From Paramacrobiotus metropolitanus (taxonomy: Eukaryota; Tardigrada; Eutardigrada; Parachela; Macrobiotidae): a DNA stretch of 64,000 nucleotides. Where the stretch lies: NCBI RefSeq assembly GCF_019649055.1, contig NW_026570236.1:124001-188000 (forward strand), in the 5' to 3' direction. The notes beneath the pieces were generated by a model, which ran no database searches, had not been told where the DNA came from, and worked only from the letters and a program-made list of their open reading frames with translations. Both the position numbers and the translations under genes were made by a program. This document shows, in pieces, positions 51,101-61,000 of this stretch (position 1 is the first letter of the stretch; each line of letters begins with the position of its first letter).

Positions 51101-51855
51101 ATCCCAGTCTATTAAGACGCAACAATTTCTCCATCAAGCAATCAGTAAAACTGCATTTTCTAAAGGCTTTCGCCTTTGCATGTCGAAATATGTACATGTG
51201 TACCTGCATGTACTGTAAGCATGATCTAAGACCGGTAAAAAAATTTGAGGGTGCGTAAAGGTCGCAATTAACACTAACCCTATCTATGTTTTCATTTCAA
51301 AGGCCCAAGCAAGTGTTTCGTCTATGTGGCTTTTATTTGACTAGCACACTGTGTTTTAGGTGGAAACGTCTTTAACAACCAGTTTTTTGGATGGTAAGCA
51401 CAAACAAACTGGATAAATTACCGTAGTGCCAGAAATCTGACACTGAAGCGGTACAGATTATGAAGAGCTAATTGTTAACTAGGGACCGCACAGAAGGCAC
51501 AAGTCCTGGCAATGAGATGAAGAGCTGGAGCCCGGTATCTGTGGAATGTAATTTTCCCGATGGTATGGAAGTCAGCACATGCCGGCCGTATCAGAGTGAC
51601 TGTCTGTTCGACCTCATCAACGATCCCTGTGAGACGAACAATATCGCCGCATCATTTCCGAGTATGACGCAGCTTCTCCAACAGAAAATCAAAAATTACA
51701 ATGGCTCATCGTTTCCCGCACAAGTGCGACCTTTTGACCCCGCCTCCAATCCCGATCTTCATCAGGGTTTGTGGACACCGTGGCTAGATCCTGTGGAAGT
51801 TTTGGATACAGTGCCACTGACCTTTCAAACATTTACTCCAACCAATACGTTATAA
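48120..51855 (+). CDS. Arylsulfatase B/I/J-type sulfatase, copy 1
   Basis: Lysosomal or secreted sulfate-ester hydrolase, probably on glycosaminoglycan or other sulfated carbohydrate. Nine exons: 48120-48326, 48546-48708, 48781-48893, 49016-49052, 50015-50088, 50162-50447, 50614-51093, 51360-51393, 51483-51855; 1,767 nt, 588 residues. N-terminal signal peptide (GLLCGVFIATVIVIFSVMA); metal-binding NILVFIADDL; sulfatase signature CTPTR with the cysteine (residue ~107) to be converted to formylglycine; VGKWHLG; VTHT; FMADNGG; NWPLRLGKGSLFEGGVRG; VSDWLPTLYEAAG; C-terminal DCLFDLINDPCETNNIA. All active-site motifs of the family seem present, so it is likely active. It stands head to tail with copy 2, with which it shares exon boundaries except one. 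Intron 4 carries a MITE. Confidence 0.95.
49235..49940. mobile_element. Harbinger-like MITE with long inverted ends, in sulfatase intron 4
   Basis: A 700-bp unit (49,238-49,937) begins CCAGGGCAGTATTTCCGCCT and ends with the reverse complement. Flanking TTA on both sides (49,235-49,237; 49,938-49,940) fits the 3-bp TWA target duplication of PIF/Harbinger elements. The inverted ends are long, roughly 150 bp or more, with scattered mismatches and small gaps, around a central part of about 400 bp with no transposase frame. The RNA could fold into a long hairpin inside the intron. Ends that have drifted suggest moderate age. Confidence 0.78.
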
Positions 51856-52876
51856 TAAAACGGCAAGTTCTCGTTGTTTTATGTTTTCTTGTTAACGAAA
51901 CTGGTTTAATTGATATCAGTGTTATGCAGTACTTTTATGTACATTTTACGGCGTTCGTATGTCAACGGCCTACTGACAGTAAGCTTTAATTGTTAAGCTC
52001 TGCTGTGAATTAAGGAAGTAGCCGCATCTAACGATATACATTTCACGTGGGTGAATAAAAATCTGTGCCTGTTCTCCTCAGATTATCAGTGGCGTAACAT
52101 TCAGACTGGTTCAATGTATTATACACTTTATAGCGGAGATATCTCGCGTGCAGAAGAGACAGAAAAGAATTAAAATGCTAAATCCGTTAGCAAAATTTAA
52201 TACGTTGGCAGTTTTTCGAGGTACTTCTATACAAAATGCAGCAGAATGACTGAACGACCGAATCGCATAAGCATGTATCAAATTATCAATAGATCGGTAA
52301 TTATGGCAGGTTAACATGTATAAATTAACACTTTAAACTATGATTGACAGTTAATAAATGGCGACTTCTATGACATCGTTAATGTATATATAGCATTTCT
52401 CTAGATCGATTGAATAATATGTATCAATCCTAGTCATTAAATGGATAATGTACTTATGCTTTTAACAATGGTATCTTATTAGACAGTCATGAAAGTTTCT
52501 TTTCTTATAAAGCAGTTAAGAACCCTGGAAGACCATCCAACGTGGGTATAAGTAGCTACTGGGTTTAAATTTCCAGAGAGTCAATGCTTCAAAAATCGAA
52601 TTTTAATATCCGGATTTCAAAGAAAGCGATTTATATTTTTATTGGAATATTGTACACGTTAATATTTCATTGAATTTACAGTATAATATAGAAATCCTTA
52701 ACATAATGTCCTTTTTGCTATAAATACTTTCGTTCTTGCTGTGTCAACTAAATTGTTAAATTGTTAGCCTTTGGAAATTCGTGAACGTAACCTTAGTTTT
52801 TAGCTTTTAGTTATACGTGGCATGATTGCTCTGATTTTTTTATTTAGTGATTTGTTCTGCATCGTTCTGTACAGGG
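51856..52876. other. Spacer between the two sulfatase copies
   Basis: 1 kb, AT-rich, holding the 3' UTR of copy 1 and the promoter of copy 2. No gene is seen. Confidence 0.6.
52054..52059 (+). terminator. Poly(A) signal AATAAA, arylsulfatase 1
   Basis: AATAAA about 200 nt past the stop, followed by a GT-rich stretch (TGTGCCTGTT). Another AATAAA overlaps the stop codon itself (51,854-51,859) and is less likely to be used. Confidence 0.55.
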
Positions 52877-55800
52877 ATGGAGGGTTATCGCTTCCTGTAC
52901 AATTTGCGCATTTGCTGCGCTATAGTAGAAATTATTGCGGCTAATAGCAATGCGATGGATATTTCAAGTTTGTTAACGGATCGGCGTTTGGATAACAATT
53001 TCCTTCGGCAACTCGGATCGACTCCTATCAATCAGTGCGCATCACTTCCACCAGGAAAGCTGTCAAATTACGCTAACAGACCCAACATACTCATTTTCAT
53101 GGCTGATGACTTGGTAAAGGACTTCAGTGCTTTTAAAACGATTTGGCGGAATATGTATATTTACGCAGTCTGGATAGAATTCATTTGATTTGTACTGTCC
53201 ACGAATTAGGGCCATGCCGATATTGGCTACTCCGAGGGCAGCCACCAGACGCCGACTCCTAACATTGATAAATTTGCGTATGATGGGATCATATTGAATC
53301 GACATTATTCACATCCATTGTGTACGCCAACACGTTCGGCATTCATGACCGGAAAATATGCCTTCCAAGTTGGTAGGCTACGCGATACAACCAGTAACAT
53401 ATCTGACCCTTCTATTGTTAATTATAATATTTGCGCATGTGGTCTTTTTTTGGATTCACAATGCGTTAATCTAACAATGTAAACGACTCAACAAATATCC
53501 CTACGTTTATGCAAAGTAGCTCTCGCAAATATAAAGTGAACAAACGTTGCAAGTTAACAGGGAGACATCTGCAAAACCTGCTTCGGCAGTGCAACAAATA
53601 AAATCCTGTAAATAAAAATTTGTTTTTTTGTTCCTAGTCCAGCACAACAGCATTAGAAGTATATCACTTTTTCCAAAATTACAGAAAACTGAGAAAAGCT
53701 ATGTACAAAATCATATGAAGTTTTGTAAGCGCTAAAATTGTTTAAATTTTAGGCATGCAGACAGGGGCAATTAGCGAAGGCGAACCGTGGGGGTTGCCCG
53801 TGGCGTTTAAAATCCAACCACAGTATTTTAAGGATTTAGGATACTCGACGTATACTGTGGGAAAAGTAAGCGCAGACCTCCAACGTGCTGACAATTAAGC
53901 AAATTATATGTATTACGCAGAAACAAGCAGCCGAGTACTGTAAGCATATATTTGCTCCTTTGTACAGCATATAGTCTCAAAGGTCACCGCTTTAAGTAAA
54001 TCAGTGTCAGTGATTCTTGTGTTGTTTTCAGTGGCATCTGGGATCGCACACTAGGAACCATTATCCCAGTACGTTATTAACAATTTGTTAAAAACAAACC
54101 TTAACAAAAACTTTATTGAACATTTACAACAAGAAGAAATAGCTAACTAGTTTTCGAAGTACGTGTGATGATTATCTTTGCAGGCTCCAGAGGATTTGAT
54201 TACTCTTTCGGTATTACCAGCGGCGACTGCAACTGGTATGACTTCACGGCAGGATGGGTAATTAACTTATCAGCGTAGCCTAAACAAATTTTTGGGTTGA
54301 GTAATTTTTAACAGAGGGCTGCATTTATTTCAGATGGAAATTCCATTAAATAACTTTTACTGTGATGTACTACTTTAAAAGTTGCCATGTGGTCCATATG
54401 GGTCAACATCATATTTTAGCATCACAGAACAAAATTGTGGCGGTACTCTACTATAAGAGTACCGCTTTTACGTAAAAGCTACTCGTACTAATCTGATATA
54501 TATAATTAATTCTGCAGTTAATTCAATCTGAAGATTAATTCCATCTGATTCCAGTGCATTTAAATGAGTAATATATCAATCTAACTAAAGTATCTACTAA
54601 TATTGCGACATAGCAAATCTGCACTATGGACGTTTTAAGTATTGTTCTGGCGTATATTGTATTTGTACCATACATTGATTCAGATGAAGCCGGTTCCAGT
54701 CAGCGGACGAGCCCTGCGTGAGAATGGAAAGATCTTCCCGCTGAATCAAAGCACTACCCCGTTTCCTGAGCTCATAGCATCCCGGGCCGAAAATCTTATT
54801 GCCGCGTCGCCTCCAAACAAACCATGGTATATGTTTTTCGCCACGCCCCTTACACATACAGGGTTTGACAATTTTGATGCCGTCCAACATCCCGTAAAAG
54901 AATACCATCTGCACATAAACGAATCCGCCATTCTGAAATTCGAAGAACGTGTTAAACAACTCGGTAGGTATCGGGCAAAAGAATGACCTTTCAAAAAAGT
55001 TATTGCCGTATTGCAGTCCTTAAGTGAAGTCACAGATGAATGTATAGTTAATGTTCAGGTTCGATCCACGCTCTGGATCGAACGTTCGCCAGACTAGTCA
55101 AAGCGTTAAAACGAAAGGGAGTACTGAACAACACCATCATCATCTTCGTTGCCGACAACGGCGCACCCTTACCGGAATCCGCTGATTTCATCCACGGGAC
55201 CAATCACGGAAGTAACTGGCCACTGCGGCAGGGAAAGGGGACGTTGTTCGAAGGCGGGATTCGAACGCTGTCGTTCATCTGGGCACCCATGTTGCAGCGG
55301 CGGGGTTTCGTATACGATGACCTTTTCCATATATCCGATTGGCTGCCTACACTGTACGAAGGCGCTGGTGGAAACACAGCTGATCTGACTGGAATTTCTG
55401 CAGTCAGTCACTGGAAAAGGTTTCACGACTATTATGCCATAGGTCCGGTCAGAGACGAGGTCGTGAATAATATCGATGGTGTTACGAATCAGTATTCCAT
55501 CACCATTATGGAGGACAACGGAAAACTGTATAAATTGCTGGGTGGAAATGTCTTCAACAACAGCTATCTAGGATGGTAAGGGTCTCATAAAGTCGGAATG
55601 TTTCACAGTAGTTATCGACATCTAACCTGGGGATGAATACCAGTATAAAGCGGCAAAGGATTCGAAGAAAAATATTGTTATAAATACTTCTGATTGTAAG
55701 TTTCAAACTTTCAATGAACGTAATATATTAGCAACTTAAAAGTGTTTTTGTTTATTCTGAAATTCCACTGGGCTATTTTGTTTTGATAAGAAACAGCTCT

Positions 55801-56529
55801 ATCCGTACAACGTGTACGTGCATGACAAATTTCCGGCTTGTAGCAGTGTCTCTTGATCATGGATTCAGTTCACGATCACGATTTATGCTGCTCATACGGT
55901 GGATTTATATATATAAGCGGTGCAACAAGCATCTTTTTGTTATTCATTATCAGTAAATCATAATTGTTGTACTTTACAAAACTGTATGTATTATGCAGTT
56001 TTGATTAAATAATATTTATCTTCAGCAAAGAATTAATTACATACATTACGTACTTACAAGGCAGACTACTGGTACGTAGGTACCACATACAGTACCGCAA
56101 TTTTATTATGGAAATCGGTCGCGCGGCAGGTGGAATATAGGTTACTTCGCTGCTCTGAATTATGTCGAAACTTACAGTTTGTTGTTTTTTAGGCGACGAA
56201 CAGAAGGTACATCCACTTCAGATGAGATGAAGTCTTGGACGCCGCTGTCGGTCAACTGCAACGCACCGGAAGGCGTTGAGCGTGCGCCATGCCAGCCGTG
56301 GCTTACGGATTGTTTATTTGACATTACGAGTGAACCTTGTGAAACTAACAACATTGCCAGCGTTTATCCATCCACTCTGCGAAAACTACAGCTGCGCTTA
56401 AGGGCGCTTAACGACACGGCCTATCCGCCGCAAATCCTGCCCTACGACCCGGCCTCTAATCCCGATTTGTATGACGGATTCTGGGTGCCCTGGAAAGACA
56501 TCCATCACGTGCTCGATCCTACAATATAA
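52877..56529 (+). CDS. Arylsulfatase B/I/J-type sulfatase, copy 2
   Basis: Tandem paralogue of copy 1, same likely activity. Eight exons: 52877-53113, 53210-53372, 53753-53865, 54032-54068, 54184-54257, 54684-54963, 55059-55575, 56193-56529; 1,758 nt, 585 residues. Shared motifs: NILIFMADDL, CTPTRSA with the formylglycine cysteine (~117), VGKWHLG, TPLTHT, FVADNGA, NWPLRQGKGTLFEGGIR, HISDWLPTLYEGAG, DCLFDITSEPCETNNIA. The exon pattern equals that of copy 1 except that exon 7 here is one piece where copy 1 has an intron after YKLIG. An in-frame ATG at 52,847 could be an alternative start. The N-terminus is only weakly hydrophobic (ICCAIVEIIAANS), so the signal peptide is less clear than in copy 1. 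Confidence 0.94.
54440..54479. repeat. Two adjoining inverted repeats in sulfatase 2 intron 5
   Basis: A 10-bp stem GCGGTACTCT/AGAGTACCGC with a 6-nt loop (54,440-54,465) runs directly into a perfect 16-bp palindrome GCTTTTACGTAAAAGC (54,464-54,479). Confidence 0.9.
55058..55083. repeat. 10-bp hairpin across the acceptor of sulfatase 2 exon 7
   Basis: GTTCGATCCA and TGGATCGAAC pair perfectly around a CGCTC loop immediately after the acceptor AG. The sequence is coding (SIHALDRTF) and corresponds to IIQVLDEQF in copy 1. Confidence 0.85.
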
Positions 56530-58099
56530 CTACTTAGTACTTACACAAAACGACCGATTTTCTTACGATTCTACGCCAGATTTTTCGGTTTATTACATGC
56601 ATGCGTATTAATTTCCGATTTGCAGTCACGCAGTACACGAAGAAAAATAAAGTTGTAAAACTATTTTCTCGAACAGACTTGGTGATTGTTATGCATAGGA
56701 ATTGGGATGGCATACCTAATTAACAGGCGGGACTTGTAAAATTAATCAGCACGCTCAAAAGTTAGTGGACCCCCGGGGAGGGTGCGCACAATCCCGTGTA
56801 TTCTTCGTTGCTACTGCTGCTGCCAGTGGCGAGACTGAGACAGACAGAGAAAGCAAGAAAGAGCGCTACACGGACTAATCAAATAAGCACAACCAGCCAT
56901 GCCTCCTGCCGTTTCGTACGCTGACAGACCATTCATTTCGGCTGAATGGTGGGCCGGCTGTTTCTGAGAACGTTGTCAGAGGAGTGGGCCGATCCTGGCG
57001 TGTATTAACAGTTTTGCAATATTCCACACCAAAGAATCTGCAAAATATAAGCATAAAAATTTATATGTCCGTATTAGAACAATTTGACCGTTACTTATAA
57101 TCATTAACCAAGGACATGCTGGAAGATTCTGCGGTGCAATCCGTCGAAAATATGGTTTCCGTTTGAACCGGTTTTGAAAGCAAAGCCGGCCCAAGTGTCT
57201 GTTTGTTTTGTGGCGTGGCGAATCGAGGTACGGTATCTGCGCTGATTACTACGAGTGTAGACTCGTAGGGCCATTATTCACTAGACTTTATTCAACCATA
57301 ATGAACCATTACTGATGTGATGGGTGTGTAAATCGGCCGAAATATTATGTTCTATGGCACCCTAATTCGTATCTTTTACTCACCTTAGTTGGAAGTTTTC
57401 CTTTAAAAGCATCAGTACCAGATCGACGTGAATGGAATGTAAAGCATTTGGGACTTGACCACTAAGTGCCTCAGCTCGCCAGTCGGTTGTGTATGCTCTG
57501 CCGACAACGACGTTTACAAACGCCGCCTGCACAGTGGTCTGAAGTGCTTTTCGTACAGGATGGTTACAAGTGTATGGCACAAGAGAGCATAATCACTGAT
57601 GTGTGGCAAGCATTGTGGACCTACTTTCATGTTGCATATTTTTCACTTTACGTTCCCGACCCTCCATCTTGTTTTGGGCAGACCAGCGTTTTATTGATCA
57701 GTTGTGGTTATTTGTTTATTGATTCATTCTGGTCTTGAAGTGTATTGAAGCTATATACGGAGTATATACGAGATCCTGTTAAAACTCTCAGGTGTTTCGT
57801 AAAATCCGGATAATCGTTCCATCAGCAGAAATGGGTCATCCTCCGTTGCCTTAATCTTTCTATTGACACGCTGGCCGTAAAAAAACGCATTAATAACTGA
57901 TGAACTGTAATTAAGGATACGCTTATCGAGAGCGTATGTGTGTATGTTGTCCATATCTTGGGCTGGGGAATCGATGCGTGGATCGTTATCTCTGTGATTT
58001 GTCTTGATTTATCGATTACTAATCTGTTTCATCCTCGCTGGCTGGCAGCTGTCTATCGTGGGAGTGTAGTGTATGGTGTGCTAGTTTGAAGGAGAGGAG
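56530..58099. other. Intergenic, arylsulfatase 2 to band 4.1 gene
   Basis: 1.6 kb. The left part holds the sulfatase 2 3' UTR and the right part the 5' region of the band 4.1 gene. ORFs near 57,466-57,738 have no recognisable content. No TATA box stands out near 58,100. Confidence 0.6.
56645..56650 (+). terminator. Poly(A) signal AATAAA, arylsulfatase 2
   Basis: AATAAA about 120 nt past the stop codon, followed by a GT-rich TTGGTGATTGTT. Confidence 0.6.
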
Positions 58100-61000
58100 A
58101 TGGTGCAAGAAACCGTGGAGTACCACACGACAGCCGACCACCGTCCCGATTCTCCGTCAACGGACGACGGCGGTGGTGAGGTGTTGAGTGAGAAGGATTT
58201 GCGTCGTCAGGAGAAGGAGCGCCGTGAGCATGATAAACGCCTGAAAGCCGATCGGGAACGAGCGGAAAAATTGGCGAAAAAAGAGCACGATCGGTTGGAG
58301 AAGTTGGCGAAGAAGAAGGAGAAGGAAGAGCAAAAGTCACGGGGGAAGACATCCAAAACATCCACCACTACCACAATGGTGCGTACCGATCATACATCAC
58401 CGTCACCCGCCTACACCGACGAAGTCGATGACGCTGATATGAGTCCTCCTGTCTCCCCAGTGGGTAAGTCTGCTGGTTGGCGGTTTGCACGTTTTTTCTA
58501 TTGATGATCATAAAAAATAGGGTTCTCAAATCCCTTTCGATAATTGTCTGAATGATCAAAGTGTGTGACGCATAGGTTAATGCACGCGCAGTACAGGTTT
58601 TAATTAGTAATCTGGATGTTGTCAAATCTCGCGCGCTTTGCCATTGTTATTATCGGTAATATTTCCTGTCATGTGACTGCGGCATTGTGCCATCCATATT
58701 TCGATAATTATTCATAATTATGAGCAATATAATAATTAGTAAATAGTGATAAAGTTGTGTTATTCTCTCCGTGATCAACATCTAACGATGAGTCATTTTT
58801 ACTGTACGAATTAGACACTTGGTAAGTTGGTTTGCTTATGCACTTCCGGTTTAATTGCTTCCGGTTTCCTGTTGTAAAAAACACAGACATCTTTGTTTCT
58901 CTAAGTTCATCGTGCATATTTGCTATCAGTTTGTGACAGTGGAATTGGTATGTTGTTCCGCATATAAAAACTAATAAATTTTGCATCGTTTTGCTTGCAT
59001 AATAGATCAAGTTTGATTGGCTGGTTTCCAAGAGTTGTTTTACTTTGTTCCTTCTTGATGAGATGATAATTACTTGAGTTAAAGTAGCGTGGTTTTGATT
59101 GATTGGCACATGAGTGGTTGTTTGTGGCGCAGGTGGCGTCCCCATGCAGACAACGATCCCCGCGGCTTATGAGCACGTGACGGAGGAGATCTCGGCGCAG
59201 GCGTCGGGTCCGGGTGCCTATGCCAGCAACACCATCCGCTCCAATCTGAGCGTCAATACCAACGGCCGCACCCGGGATCTGGTGGTGCCGGTGATTCCCG
59301 CCGATCGCACGGCCACGCCGGGCGGTACCCTGAAACCCGGCTCAACGCAGAAGGCCGTCGTGCGCCTGCTCAGCGATCAGGACGCCGAGTTCTATGTTCC
59401 GGTAAGTGGAAGACACTTATCCCTTCGATAAATTTGAGTGTTAAAAGATTTAGTGGATTAAAATTTTTGCTGATCGGATTTGGAAGAGTGCTACGGTTTC
59501 TGTTTTGTATTGTTGAAAAGAAATGAATAGAATTGCTCGCTTATTTTTTTACACACACATATCTGTCCGTCTCTCGTGTTTTTCAACCCGAATAATCGGT
59601 TCAAGTGGATCTCAATTCGGTGGTATTATTATAGAGGTGTACGTGCATAATGCCCAGTTGTTTCAGCGTGAATGGTTTCTATTTCCTGTTTGATAGTTGC
59701 TGTGCAGTTGATCTCTTATGACAGCTGATGATGCATGCAGGCATGATTTTTTTCTGCGTGCATATGATGAGGAATATTTACTTTAAACGAAAGCACTCTC
59801 TCGCGCCGTTCTTGCACGACACTGACTGATATTGGCTGTCCGTTTGTGTTTCAGAAAAATGCTACCGGGCAGGAGTTATTCGAGCGTGTCTGCGAGTTCA
59901 TCAACCTGCAAGAACGGGACTATTTTGGCATCCGCTTCATGGATACCGACAACGAAAAAAGCTGGTTGAATATGGAGAAAACCATTAAGCAGCAAGTGAA
60001 AGGTAACTTGAAGTATTTTTAGGACATTCTCCTATTTTTTGAGGTCGCGTTTCGTTTGGTCGTTGGCGTGCGATCGGTAGCAGGAGGCCAGCAGTGATCG
60101 GGACAAAGCGAGATCGATAAGCGCTGGGAATAGGGAGCAAAGAGCTTGGGACAAGCGGAAGTTGTGTGATTTAGGCTGCCACATGGTGTCATAACGCAGC
60201 AATACCCAGCAGGCCGATCGATAGCCTCTTTAGGCATTTTGTGGTGTTTTTTTTGGACGACGACGGAAGGGGATTGAGTTTTTGTGCGCGCTGCTGATTG
60301 CTGCTGGTGCGCGTTTAGCAGTTGATCTGTGAATATCAGCAGTGGATTATGGCATCCATTTCAGTTCCCTCGATAATATACGCAGGCTCGTAAAGCGTAA
60401 ATGGCTCGAATAAATCTAACGCGTGAGTCTGGAAAAGCAAATGTGGGTGGCTGATAGGCACTGGCTGATTAGCGATAACATGTGCTTGAAGTGACAGGAA
60501 AAGCAAGAGCAAATGTTGGGTCATTCACTACAGTGTGCAGCAGCATTTGGGTGCAACGAGATTGCCGGTTGTGTCTGCTAATGCGACAGCGGCTGCTGCT
60601 ATGGCTGCACTGGTGCGTTTGCGCATTGATCAGGACAGTGAGTAATGGTGGTAAAGGCGGAAGGAAGGCGTTCGCTTGGATGGACATAATCGTTAATGAA
60701 TTTGTTGTTGTCGTGATCATTGCGCGCTGCTGCGTAGCTGTTATAGCAGTGGCAACGGCTGGTGATTATGCAAATTAACGTCTTGCAGGCGGGCCATGGG
60801 TGTTTGAATTCCTTGTCAAGTTCTATCCACCACAGCCGACTGAGCTTAAGGAGGATCTGACACGGTATCCATCAACACATTTTAATTACAACCTGTAATC
60901 ATTTGTCAGTGATTAAGTGGTACAAAACATTCGTTTTAGCACACCTTGTACATGACATTTTGTGTTACATTAAAAAGTTACATTAAAAACACCAAGGAAA

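Noticed and set aside
50847-51209. Long antisense frame opposite sulfatase exon 7
   Set aside because: Shadow of a well-supported coding exon on the other strand.
55059-55068. GGTTCGATCC, identical to a tRNA B-box
   Set aside because: Lies in a conserved coding exon, with no A-box or cloverleaf around it.
57466-57738. 90-codon plus-strand frame
   Set aside because: No recognised features and no splice context; probably spurious.
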